NCBI GenBank assembly: GCA_026874595.1
Contig: JAPPUL010000050.1
Location: 1 to 64,000, forward strand
DNA from: Sipunculus nudus
Lineage: Eukaryota > Annelida > Sipuncula > Golfingiida > Sipunculidae
DNA length: 64,000 nucleotides
Direction of reading: 5' to 3'
Part shown: piece after piece, positions 23,811-36,184 of the stretch
Position numbering within the stretch: position 1 is the stretch's first letter
Layout of the letters: each line of letters begins with the position of its first letter
Notes under the pieces: model-generated
Seen by the model: only the letters and a program-made list of their open reading frames with translations
Databases searched by the model: none
What the model was told of the DNA's origin: nothing
Program-made: the position numbers and the translations under genes

Positions 23811-26800
23811 ATCTTGTATAACGCGAAAACCGAGCTGATTTCGGGGAAAACGATGTTTGTAACAGGGTCTAAATGGCTGAATGAAGCTTCTAAAAACGCT
23901 TCTTTCGCAATTTAAATCGGCCATTTTTGCACAAAACACGATCTTCTGTTACGCGAAAACCGTGCTGATTTCGGCGAAAACGACGTTTGTAACAGGGTCT
24001 AAATGGCCCAATGAAGCTTCTAAAACGCTTCTTTCGCAATTTAAATCGGCCATTTTTTGCACAAAACACGATCTTGTATAACGCGAAAACCGAGCTGATT
24101 TCGGGGAAAACGATGTTTATAACAGGGTCTAAATGGCTTAATGAAGCTTCTAAAACGCTTCTTTCGCAATTTAAATCGGCCATCTTTCGCAATTTAAATC
24201 GGCCATTTTTTGCACAAAACACGATCTTGTATTACGCGAAAACCGTGCTGATTTCGGGCGAAAACGACGTTTGTAACAGGGTCTAAATGGCCTAATGAAG
24301 CTTCTAAAACGCTTCTTTCGCAATTTAAATCGGCCATTTTTGCACAAAACACGATCTTGTATAACGCGAAAACCGAGCTGATTTCGGGGGAAAACGATGT
24401 TTGTAACAGGGTCTTAATGGCTCAATGAAGCTTCTAAAACGCTTCTTTCGCAATTTAAATCGGCCATTTTTGCACAAAAACACGATCTTGTATTACGCGA
24501 AAACCGTGCTAATTTCGGCGAAAACGACGTTTGTAACAGGGTCTAAATGGCCTAATGAAGCTTCTAAAACGCTTCTTTCGCAATTTAAATCGGCCATTTT
24601 TTGCACAAAACACGATCTTGTATAACGCGAAAACCGAGCTGATTTCGGGGAAAAACGATGTTTGTAACAGGGGTCTAAATGGCCTAATGAAGCTTCTAAA
24701 ACGCTTCTTTCGCAATTTTAATCGGCCATTTTTGCACAAAACACGATCTTGTATAACGCGAAAACCGAGCTGATTTCGGGGGAAAACGATGTTTGTAACA
24801 GGGTCTTAATGGCTCAATGAAGCTTCTAAAACGCTTCTTTCGCAATTTAAATCGGCCATTTTTGCACAAAACACGATCTTGTATAACGCGAAAACCGAGC
24901 TGATTTCGGGGGAAAACGATGTTTATAACAGGGTCTAAATGGCTTAATGAAGCTTCTAAAACGCTTCTTTCGCAATTTAAATCGGCCATTTTTGCACAAA
25001 ACACGATCTTGTATTACGCGAAAACCGTGCTGATTTCGGCGAAAACGACGTTTGTAACAGGGTCTAAATGGCCTAATGAAGCTTCTAAAAACGCTTCTTT
25101 CGCAATTTAAATCGGCCATTTTTGCACAAAACACGATCTTGTATAACGCGAAAACCGAGCTGATTTCGGGGAAAACGATGTTTGTAACAGGGTCTAAATG
25201 GCTCAATGAAGCTTCTAAAACGCTTCTTTCGCAATTTAAATCGGCCATTTTTGCACAAAACACGATCTTGTATAACGCGAAAACCGAGCTGATTTCGGGG
25301 AAAACGATGTTTTGTAACAGGGGTCTAAATGGCTGAATGAAGCTTCTAAAACGCTTCTTTCGCAATTTAAATCGGCCATTTTTGCACAAAACACGATCTT
25401 CTGTTACGCGAAAACCGTGCTGATTTCGGCGAAAACGACGTTTGTAACAGGGTCTAAATGGCCCAATGAAGCTTCTAAAACGCTTCTTTCGCAATTTAAA
25501 TCGGCCATTTTTGCACAAAACACGATCTTGTATAACGCGAAAACCGAGCTGATTTCGGGGAAAACGATGTTTATAACAGGGTCTAAATGGCTTAATGAAG
25601 CTTCTAAAACGCTTCTTTCGCAATTTAAATCGGCCATTTTTGCACAAAACACGATCTTGTATTACGCGAAAACCGTGCTGATTTCGGCGAAAACGACGTT
25701 TGTAACAGGGTCTAAATGGCCTAATGAAGCTTCTAAAACGCTTCTTTCGCAATTTAAATCGGCCATTTTTGCACAAAACACGATCTTGTATAACGCGAAA
25801 ACCGAGCTGATTTCGGGGAAAACGATGTTTGTAACAGGGTCTAAATGGCTCAATGAAGCTTCTAAAACGCTTCTTTCGCAATTTAAATCGGCCATTTTTG
25901 CACAAAACAACGATCTTGTATTACGCGAAAACCGTGCTAATTTCGGCGAAAACGACGTTTGTAACAGGGTCTAAATGGCCTAATGAAGCTTCTAAAAACG
26001 CTTCTTTCGCAATTTAAATCGGCCATTTTTTGCACAAAACACGATCTTGTATAACGCGAAAACCGAGCTGATTTCGGGGGAAAACGATGTTTGTAACAGG
26101 GTCTAAATGGCTGAATGAAGCTTCTAAAACGCTTCTTTCGCAATTTAAATCGGCCATTTTTGCACAAAACACGATCTTCTGTTACGCGAAAACCGTGCTG
26201 ATTTCGGCGAAAACGACGTTTGTAACAGGGTCTAAATGGCCCAATGAAGCTTCTAAAACAAACGCTTCTTTCGCAATTTAAATCGGCCATTTTTGCACAA
26301 AACACGATCTTGTATACGCGAAAACCGAGCTGATTTCGGGGAAAACGATGTTTATAACAGGGTCTAAATGGCTTAATGAAGCTTCTAAAACGCTTCTTTC
26401 GCAATTTAAATCGGCCATTTTTGCACAAAACACGATCTTGTATTACGCGAAAACCGTGCTGATTTCGGCGAAAACGACGTTTTGTAACAGGGTCTAAATG
26501 GCCTAATGAAGCTTCTAAAACGCTTCTTTCGCAATTTAAATCGGCCATTTTTGCACAAAAACACGATCTTCTGTTACGCGAAAACCGTGCTGATTTCGGC
26601 GAAAACGACGTTTGTAACAGGGTCTAAATGGCCCAATGAAGCTTCTAAAACGCTTCTTTCGCAATTTAAATCGGCCATTTTTGCACAAAACACGATCTTG
26701 TATAACGCGAAAACCGAGCTGATTTCGGGGAAAAACGATGTTTATAACAGGGTCTAAATGGCTTAATGAAGCTTCTAAAACGCTTCTTTCGCAATTTAAA

Positions 26801-29370
26801 TCGGCCATTTTTGCACAAAACACGATCTTGTATTACGCGAAAACCGTGCTGATTTCGGCGAAAACGACGTTTGTAACAGGGTCTAAATGGCCTAATGAAG
26901 CTTCTAAAACGCTTCTTTCGCAATTTAAATCGGGCCATTTTTGCACAAAACACGATCTTGTATAACGCGAAAACCGAGCTGATTTCGGGGAAAACACGAT
27001 GTTTGTAAACAGGGTCTAAATGGCTCAATGAAGCTTCTAAAAACGCTTCTTTCGCAATTTAAATCGGCCATTTTTGCACAAAACACGATCTTGTATAACG
27101 CGAAAAACCGAGCTGATTTCGGGGAAAACGATGTTTGTAACAGGGTCTAAATGGCTGAATGAAGCTTCTAAAAACGCTTCTTTCGCAATTTAAATCGGCC
27201 ATGTTTGCACAAAACACGATCTTCTGTTACGCGAAAACCGTGCTGATTTCGGCGAAAACGACGTTTGTAACAGGGTCTAAATGGCCCAATGAAGCTTCTA
27301 AAACGCTTCTTTCGCAATTTAAATCGGCATTTTTGCACAAAACACGATCTTGTATAACGCGAAAACCGAGCTGATTTCGGGGGAAAAACGATGTTTATAA
27401 CAGGGTCTAAATGGCTTAATGAAGCTTCTAAAACGCTTCTTTCGCAATTTAAATCGGCCATTTTTGCACAAAACACGATCTTGTATTACGCGAAAAACCG
27501 TGCTGATTTCGGCGAAAACGACGTTTGTAACAGGGTCTAAATGGCCTAATGAAGCTTCTAAAACGCTTCTTTCGCAATTTAAATCGGCCATTTTTGCACA
27601 AAACACGATCTTGTATAACGCGAAAACCGAGCTGATTTCGGGGAAAACGATGTTTGTAACAGGGTCTTAATGGCTCAATGAAGCTTCTAAAAACGCTTCT
27701 TTTCGCAATTTAAATCGGCCATTTTTGCACAAAACACGATCTTGTATTACGCGAAAACCGTGCTAATTTCGGCGAAAAACGACGTTTGTAACAGGGTCTA
27801 AATGGCCCTAATGAAGCTTCTAAAAACGCTTCTTTCGCAATTTAAATCGGCCCATTTTTGCACAAAACACGATCTTGTATAACGCGAAAACCGAGCTGAT
27901 TTCGGGGGAAAACGATGTTTGTAACAGGGTCTAAATGGCTGAATGAAGCTTCTAAAAAACGCTTCTTTCGCAATTTAATCGGCCATTTTTGCACAAAACA
28001 CGATCTTCTGTTACGCGAAACACCGTGCTGATTTCGGCGAAAACGACGTTTGTAACAGGGTCTAAATGGCCCAATGAAGCTTCTAAAAAACGCCTTCTTT
28101 CGCAATTTAAATCGGCCATTTTTGCACAAAAACACGATCTTGTATAACGCGAAAACCGAGCTGATTTCGGGGAAAACGATGTTTATAACAGGGTCTAAAT
28201 GGCTTAATGAAGCTTCTAAAACGCTTCTTTCGCAATTTTAAATCGGCCATTTTTGCACAAAACACGATCTTGTATTACGCGAAAAACCGTGCTGATTTCG
28301 GCGAAAACGACGTTTGTGAAACAGGGTCTAAATGGCCTAATGAAGCTTCTAAAACGCTTCTTTCGCAATTTAAATCGGCCTTTTTTGCACAAAACACACG
28401 ATCTTGTATAACGCGAAAACCGAGCTGATTTCGGTGAAAACGATGTTTGTAACAGGGTCTTAATGGCTCAATGAAGCTTCTAAAACGCTTCTTTCGCAAT
28501 TTAAATCGGCCATTTTTGCACAAAACACGATCTTGTATTACGCGAAAAACCGTGCTAATTTCGGCGAAAACGACGTTTGTAACAGGGTCTACAATGGCCT
28601 AATGAAGCTTCTAAAACGCTTCTTTCGCAATTTAAATCGGCCATTTTTGCACAAAACACGATCTTGTATAACGCGAAAACCGAGCTGATTTCGGGGAAAA
28701 CGATGTTTGTAACAGGTCTAAATGGCCTAATGAAGCTTCTAAAACCGCATCTTTCGCAATTTTAATCGGCCATTTTTTGCACAAAACACGATCTTGTATA
28801 ACGCGAAAACCGAGCTGATTTCGGGGAAAACGATGTTTGTAACAGGGTCTTAATGGCTCAATGAAGCTTCAAAAACGCTTCTTTCGCAATTTTAATCGGC
28901 CATTTTTGCACAAAACACGTCTTGTATAACGCGAAAACCGAGCTGATTTCGGGGAAAACGATGTTTATTAACAGGGTCTAAATGGCTTAATGAAGCTTCT
29001 AAAACGCTTCTTTCGCAATTTAAATCGGCCATTTTTTGCACAAACCACGATCTTGTATTTACGCGAAAAACCGTGCTGATTTCGGCGAAAACGACGTTTG
29101 TAACAGGGTCTAAATGGCCTAATGAAGCTTCTTAAAACGCTTCTTTCGCAATTTAAATCGGCCATTTTTGCACAAAACACGATCTTGTATAACGCGAAAA
29201 CCGAGCTGATTTCGGGGAAAACGATGTTTGTAACAGGGTCTAAATGGCTCAATGAAGCTTCTAAAACGCTTCTTTCGCAATTTAAATCGGCCATTTTTGC
29301 ACAAAACACGATCTTGTATAACGCGAAAACCGAGCTGATTTCGGGGAAAACGAGTTTGTAACAGGGTCTA
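22520..29370 (+). repeat. F/T-type five- and six-monomer higher-order repeat domain
   Basis: TTTATAAC (T) monomers recur at about 22693, 23339, 24117, 24923, 25570, 26350, 26741, 27394, 28182 and 28964 (TTTATTAAC), mostly 5 or 6 monomers apart once small insertions are allowed for, and once 3 apart. Most are preceded by an F-CCC monomer (TTCTGTTACG ... GGCCCAATG) and followed by a V monomer. The star monomer is absent, unlike the flanking regions. Sequence quality is low, so exact unit identities cannot be given. Confidence 0.75.
24160..24222 (+). repeat. Partial monomer stutter
   Basis: CTTTCGCAATTTAAATCGGCC occurs twice in close succession (about 24163 and 24184), adding roughly 21 bp to one monomer. 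It lies inside the error-rich tract and may be a sequencing or consensus artefact. Confidence 0.7.
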
Positions 29371-29870
29371 NNNNNNNNNNNNNNNNNNNNNNNNNNNNNN
29401 NNNNNNNNNNNNNNNNNNNNNNNNNNNNNNNNNNNNNNNNNNNNNNNNNNNNNNNNNNNNNNNNNNNNNNNNNNNNNNNNNNNNNNNNNNNNNNNNNNNN
29501 NNNNNNNNNNNNNNNNNNNNNNNNNNNNNNNNNNNNNNNNNNNNNNNNNNNNNNNNNNNNNNNNNNNNNNNNNNNNNNNNNNNNNNNNNNNNNNNNNNNN
29601 NNNNNNNNNNNNNNNNNNNNNNNNNNNNNNNNNNNNNNNNNNNNNNNNNNNNNNNNNNNNNNNNNNNNNNNNNNNNNNNNNNNNNNNNNNNNNNNNNNNN
29701 NNNNNNNNNNNNNNNNNNNNNNNNNNNNNNNNNNNNNNNNNNNNNNNNNNNNNNNNNNNNNNNNNNNNNNNNNNNNNNNNNNNNNNNNNNNNNNNNNNNN
29801 NNNNNNNNNNNNNNNNNNNNNNNNNNNNNNNNNNNNNNNNNNNNNNNNNNNNNNNNNNNNNNNNNNNNNN
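29371..29870. other. Assembly gap (500 N)
   Basis: This is a run of exactly 500 N. The left flank ends at monomer position 128 (GGGTCTA) and the right flank starts at position 77 (AACGCG). A continuous array would need a gap of 77 + 129k bases (335, 464, 593 and so on), and 500 is not one of these, so the length looks like a placeholder. The left flank is error-rich F/T-type sequence; the right flank is clean and belongs to a star-rich block. Confidence 0.97.
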
Positions 29871-32800
29871 AACGCGAAAACCGCGCTGATTTCGGCGAAA
29901 ACGACGTTTGTAACAGGGTCTAAATGGCCTAATGAAGCTTCTAAAACGCTTCTTTCGCAATTTAAATCGGCCATTTTTGCACAAAACACGATCTTCTGTT
30001 ACGCGAAAACCGTGCTGATTTCGGCGAAAACGACGTTTGTAACAGGGTCTAAATGGCCTAATGAAGCTTCTAAAACGCTTCTTTCGCAATTTAAATCGGC
30101 CATTTTTGCACAAAACACGACCTTGTATAACGCGAAAACCGAGCTGATTTCGGGGAAAACGATGTTTGTAACAGGGTCTAAATGGCTCAATGAAGCTTCT
30201 AAAACGCTTCTTTCGCAATTTAAATCGGCCATTTTTGCACAAAACACGATCTTGTATTACGCGAAAACCGTGCTAATTTCGGCGAAAACGACGTTTGTAA
30301 CAGGGTCTAAATGGCCTAATGAAGCTTCTAAAATGCTTCTTTCGCAATTTAAATCGGCCATTTTTGCACAAAACACGATCTTGTATAACGCGAAAACCGA
30401 GCTGATTTCGGGGAAAACGATGTTTGTAACAGGGTCTAAATGGCTCAATGAAGCTTCTAAAACGCTTTTTTCGCAATTTAAATCGGCCATTTTTGCACAA
30501 AACACGATCTTGTATTACGCGAAAACCGTGCTAATTTCGGCGAAAACGACGTTTGTAACAGGGTCTAAATGGCTTAATGAAGCTTCTAAAACGCTTCTTT
30601 CGCAATTTAAATCGGCCATTTTTGCACAAAACACGATTTTGTATAACGCGAAAACCTAGCTGATTTCGGGGAAAACGATGTTTGTATAAGGGTCTAAATG
30701 GCTTAATGAAGCTTCTAAAACGCTTCTTTCGCAATTTAAATCGGCCATTTTTGCACAAAACACGATCTTGTATTACGCGAAAACCGCGCTGATTTCGGCG
30801 AAAACGACGTTTGTAACAGGGTCTAAATGGCCTAATGAAGCTTCTAAAACGCTTCTTTCGCAATTTAAATCGGCCATTTTTGCACAAAACACGATCTTCT
30901 GTTACGCGAAAACCGTGCTGATTTCGGCGAAAACGACGTTTGTAACAGGGTCTAAATGGCCTAATGAAGCTTCTAAAACGCTTCTTTCGCAATTTAAATC
31001 GGCCATTTTTGCACAAAACACGATCTTGTATAACGCGAAAACCGAGCTGATTTCGGGGAAAACGATGTTTGTAACAGGGTCTAAATGGCTCAATGAAGCT
31101 TCTAAAACGCTTTTTTCGCAATTTAAATCGGCCATTTTTGCACAAAACACGATCTTGTATTACGCGAAAACCGTGCTAATTTCGGCGAAAACGACGTTTG
31201 TAACAGGGTCTAAATGGCTTAATGAAGCTTCTAAAACGCTTCTTTCGCAATTTAAATCGGCCATTTTTGCACAAAACACGATTTTGTATAACGCGAAAAC
31301 CTAGCTGATTTCGGGGGAAAACGATGTTTGTATAAGGGTCTAAATGGCTTAATGAAGCTTCTAAAACGCTTCTTTCGCAATTTAAATCGGCCATTTTTGC
31401 ACAAAACACGATCTTGTATTACGCGAAAACCGCGCTGATTTCGGCGAAAACGACGTTTGTAACAGGGTCTAAATGGCCTAATGAAGCTTCTAAAACGCTT
31501 CTTTCGCAATTTAAATCGGCCATTTTTGCACAAAACACGATCTTCTGTTACGCGAAAACCGTGCTGATTTCGGCGAAAACGACGTTTGTAACAGGGTCTA
31601 AATGGCCTAATGAAGCTTCTAAAACGCTTCTTTCGCAATTTAAATCGGCCATTTTTGCACAAAACACGATCTTGTATAACGCGATAACCGAGCTGATTTC
31701 GGGGGAAAACGATGTTTATAACAGGGTCTAAATGGCTTAATGAAGCTTCTAAAACGCTTCTTTCGCAATTTAAATCGGCCATTTTTGCACAAAACACGAT
31801 CTTGTATTACGCGAAAACCGTGCTGATTTCGGCGAAAACGACGTTTGTAACAGGGTCTAAATGGCCTAATGAAGCTTCTAAAACGCTTCTTTCGCAATTT
31901 AAATCGGCCATTTTTGCACAAAACACGATCTTGTATAACGCGAAAACCGAGCTGATTTCGGGGAAAACGATGTTTGTAACAGGGTCTAAATGGCCTAATG
32001 AAGCTTCTAAAACGCTTCTTTCGCAATTTAAATCGGCCATTTTTGCACAAAACACGATCTTGTATAACGCGAAAACCGAGCTGATTTCGGGGAAAACGAT
32101 GTTTGTAACAGGGTCTAAATGGCCTAATGAAGCTTCTAAAACGCTTCTTTCGCAATTTAAATCGGCCATTTTTGCACAAAACACGATTTTGTATAACGCG
32201 AAAACCTAGCTGATTTCGGGGAAAACGATGTTTGTATAAGGGTCTAAATGGCTTAATGAAGCTTCTAAAACGCTTCTTTCGCAATTTAAATCGGCCATTT
32301 TTGCACAAAACACGATCTTGTATTACGCGAAAACCGCGCTGATTTCGGCGAAAACGACGTTTGTAACAGGGTCTAAATGGCCTAATGAAGCTTCTAAAAC
32401 GCTTCTTTCGCAATTTAAATCGGCCATTTTTGCACAAAACACGATCTTCTGTTACGCGAAAACCGTGCTGATTTCGGCGAAAACGACGTTTGTAACAGGG
32501 TCTAAATGGCTTAATGAAGCTTCTAAAACGCTTCTTTCGCAATTTAAATCGGCCATTTTTGCACAAAACACGATCTTGTATAACGCGAAAACCGCGCTGA
32601 TTTCGGCGAAAACGACGTTTGTAACAGGGTCTAAATGGCCTAATGAAGCTTCTAAAACGCTTCTTTCGCAATTTAAATCGGCCATTTTTGCACAAAACAC
32701 GATCTTCTGTTACGCGAAAACCGTGCTGATTTCGGCGAAAACGACGTTTGTAACAGGGTCTAAATGGCTGAATGAAGCTTCTAAAACGCTTCTTTCGCAA

Positions 32801-35228
32801 TTTAAATCGGCCATTTTTGCACAAAACACGATCTTGTATTACGCGAAAACCGTGCTAATTTCGGCGAAAACGACGTTTGTAACAGGGTCTAAATGGCCTA
32901 ATGAAGCTTCTAAAACGCTTCTTTCGCAATTTAAATCGGCCATTTTTGCACAAAACACGATCTTGTATAACGCGAAAACCGAGCTGATTTCGGGGAAAAC
33001 GATGTTTGTAACAGGGTCTAAATGGCCTAATGAAGCTTCTAAAACGCTTCTTTCGCAATTTAAATCGGCCATTTTTGCACAAAACACGATCTTGTATTAC
33101 GCGAAAACCGTGCTAATTTCGGCGAAAACGACGTTTGTAACAGGGTCTAAATGGCCTAATGAAGCTTCTAAAACGCTTCTTTCGCAATTTAAATCGGCCA
33201 TTTTTGCACAAAACACGATGTTGTATAACGCGAAAACCGAGCTGATTTCGGGGAAAACGATGTTTGTAACAGGGTCTAAATGGCCTAATGAAGCTTCTAA
33301 AACGCTTCTTTCGCAATTTTAATCGGCCATTTTTGCACAAAACACGATCTTGTATTACGCAAAAACCGCGCTGATTTCGGCGAAAACGACGTTTGTAACT
33401 GGGTCTAAATGGCCTAATGAAGCTTCTAAAACGCTTCTTTCGTAATTTAAATCGGCCATTTTTGCACAAAACACGATGTTGTATAACGCGAAAACCGAGC
33501 TGATTTCGGGGAAAACGATGTTTGTATAAGGGTCTAAATGGCTTAATGAAGCTTCTAAAACGCTTCTTTCGCAATTTAAATCGGCCATTTTTGCACAAAA
33601 CACGATCTTGTATTACGCGAAAACCGTGCTAATTTCGGCGAAAACGACGTTTGTAACAGGGTCTAAATGGCTTAATGAAGCTTCTAAAACGCTTCTTTCG
33701 CAATTTAAATCGGCCATTTTTGCACAAAACACGATTTTGTATAACGCGAAAAGCTAGCTGATTTCGGGGAAAACGATGTTTGTATAAGGGTCTAAATGGC
33801 TTAATGAAGCTTCTAAAACGCTTCTTTCGCAATTTAAATCGGCCATTTTTGCACAAAACACGATCTTGTATAACGCGAAAACCGAGCTGATTTCGGGGAA
33901 AACGATGTTTATAACAGGGTCTAAATGGCTTAATGAAGCTTCTAAAACGCTTCTTTCGCAATTTAAATCGGCCATTTTTGCACAAAACACGATCTTGTAT
34001 TACGCGAAAACCGTGCTGATTTCGGCGAAAACGACGTTTGTAACAGGGTCTAAATGGCCTAATGAAGCTTCTAAAACGCTTCTTTCGCAATTTAAATCGG
34101 CCATTTTTGCACAAAACACGATCTTGTATAACGCGAAAACCGAGCTGATTTCGGGGAAAACGATGTTTGTAACAGGGTCTAAATGGCTGAATGAAGCTTC
34201 TAAAACGCTTCTTTCGCAATTTAAATCGGCCATTTTTGCACAAAACACGATCTTGTATTACGCGAAAACCGTGCTAATTTCGGCGAAAACGACGTTTGTA
34301 ACAGGGTCTAAATGGCCTAATGAAGCTTCTAAAACGCTTCTTTCGCAATTTAAATCGGCCATTTTTGCAAAAAACACGATGTTGTATAACGCGAAAACCG
34401 AGCTGATTTCGGGGAAAACGACGTTTGTAACAGGGTCTAAATGGCTTAATGAAGCTTCTAAAACGCTTCTTTCGCAATTTAAATCGGCCATTTTTGCACA
34501 AAACACGATTTTGTATAACGCGAAAACCTAGCTGATTTCGGGGAAAACGATGTTTGTATAAGGGTCTAAATGGCTTAATGAAGCTTCTAAAACGCTTCTT
34601 TCGCAATTTAAATCGGCCATTTTTGCACAAAACACGATCTTGTATTACGCGAAAACCGCGCTGATTTCGGCGAAAACGACGTTTGTAACAGGGTCTAAAT
34701 GGCCTAATGAAGCTTCTAAAACGCTTCTTTCGCAATTTAAATCGGCCATTTTTGCACAAAACACGATCTTCTCTTACGCAAAAACCGAGCTGATTTCGGG
34801 TAAAACGACGTTTGTAACAGGGTCTAAATGGCCTAATGAAGCTTCTAAAACGCTTCTTTCGCAATTTAAATCGGCCATTTTTGCACAAAACACGATGTTG
34901 TATAACGCGAAAACCGAGCTGATTTCGGGGAAAACGATGTTTGTAACAGGGTCTAAATGGCTTAATGAAGCTTCTAAAACGCTTCTTTCGCAATTTAAAT
35001 CGGCCATTTTTGCACAAAACACGATCTTGTATAACGCGAAAACCGAGCTGATTTCGGGGAAAACGATGTTTGTAACAGGGTCTAAATGGCTGAATGAAGC
35101 TTCTAAAACGCTTCTTTCGCAATTTAAATCGGCCATTTTTGCACAAAACACGATCTTGTATTACGCGAAAACCGTGCTAATTTCGGCGAAAACGACGTTT
35201 GTAACAGGGTCTAAATGGCCTAATAAAG
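29871..35228 (+). repeat. Large block, copy 1 of a duplication 28.77 kb apart
   Basis: About 41 monomers that recur in the same order at about 58649-64000. Shared rare marks include the GACCTTG monomer (30120 and 58898), AAAATGCTT, CGCTTTTTTCG, GCGATAACC (about 31681 and 60457), TGTAACTGGG, AAAGCTAGCTG (about 33751 and 62523), GCAAAAAACACG (about 34367 and 63141), TTCTCTTACGC (about 34770 and 63541) and TAATAAAGC (about 35221 and 63991). The offset is 28772-28778 bp, close to 223 monomers. It may extend beyond both the gap and the window end. Confidence 0.87.
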
Positions 35229-36184
35229 CTTCTAAAACGCTTCTTTCGCAATTTAAATCGGCCATTTTTGCACAAAACACGATGTTGTATAACGCGAAAA
35301 CCGAGCTGATTTCCGGGAAAACGACGTTTGTAACAGGGTCTAAATGGCTTAATGAAGCTTCTAAAACGCTTCTTTCGCAATTTAAATCGGCCATTTTTGC
35401 ACAAAACACGATTTTGTATAACGCGAAAACCTAGCTGATTTCGGGGAAAACGATGTTTGTATAAGGGTCTAAATGGCTTAATGAAGCTTCTAAAACGCTT
35501 CTTTCGCAATTTAAATCGGCCATTTTTGCACAAAACACGATCTTGTATTACGCGAAAACCGCGCTGATTTCGGCGAAAACGACGTTTGTAACAGGGTCTA
35601 AATGGCCTAATGAAGCTTCTAAAACGCTTCTTTCGCAATTTAAATCGGCCATTTTTGCACAAAACACGATCTTCTGTTACGCGAAAACCGTGCTGATTTC
35701 GGCGAAAACGACGTTTGTAACAGGGTCTAAATGGCCTAATGAAGCTTCTAAAACGCTTCTTTTGCAATTTAAATCGGCCATTTTTGCACAAAACACGATC
35801 TTGTATAACGCGAAAACCGAGCTGATTTCGGGGAAAACGATGTTTGTAACAGGGTCTAAATGGCCTAATGAAGCTTCTAAAACGCTTCTTTCGCAATTTA
35901 AATCGGCCATTTTTGCACAAAACACGATCTTGTATTACGCGAAAACCGTGCTAATTTCGGCGAAAACGACGTTTGTAACAGGGTCTAAATGGCCTAATGA
36001 AGCTTCTAAAACGCTTCTTTCGCAATTTAAATCGGCCATTTTTGCACAAAACACGATGTTGTATAACGCGAAAACCGAGCTGATTTCGGGGAAAACGATG
36101 TTTGTAACAGGGTCTAAATGGCCTAATGAAGCTTCTAAAACGCTTCTTTCGCAATTTAAATCGGCCATTTTTGCACAAAACACG

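Larger units (their letters stand above)
1..29370 (+). repeat. 129-bp tandem satellite array, left segment
   Basis: This is an uninterrupted head-to-tail array of a 129-bp monomer, seen as AAATGGC...GAAGCTTC recurring every 129 bases (for example at 101 and 230). All copies run in the same direction. Each standard monomer contains, in order, GAAGCTTC, a CTTCTTTCGC block, ATTTAAAT, GGCCATTTTTGCAC, AAAACACGAT, a variable ACGCGAAAACC region and TTTGTAACAGGGTCT. Known class differences lie mostly at monomer positions 6-7 and 68-111; positions 8-67 change only occasionally. Copies differ by a few substitutions, and nearly all large-scale change is in whole monomers, as expected from unequal exchange and conversion. 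No foreign insertion is visible. The likely setting is eukaryotic heterochromatin, possibly a centromere; that role is inference. Beyond 17.76 kb the copy quality drops sharply (separate entry). Confidence 0.97.
17755..29370. other. Error-rich tract dominated by 1-base insertions
   Basis: From the GGGGGAAAA at about 17760 onward the monomers gain scattered extra bases, mainly in homopolymers: CATTTTTTGC for CATTTTTGC, GGGGGAAAA for GGGGAAAA, TCTAAAAACGC for TCTAAAACGC, GCGAAAAACC for GCGAAAACC. There are larger slips too (ACTACT at about 17937, AAACAAACG at about 26258, a partial monomer stutter at about 24182). The rate rises towards the gap; 27-29.3 kb has several per monomer. This resembles unpolished long-read sequence more than biological divergence. 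Confidence 0.8.

Noticed and set aside
24160-24222. Insertion of foreign DNA or a transposon footprint
   Set aside because: The extra bases are a copy of the adjacent monomer segment, in an error-rich tract; slippage or a consensus error explains them.
17755-29370. Old, degenerate edge of the array (biological decay)
   Set aside because: Changes are mostly +1 bases in homopolymers while substitutions stay low, and quality is restored at the N gap; this points to read error more than age.
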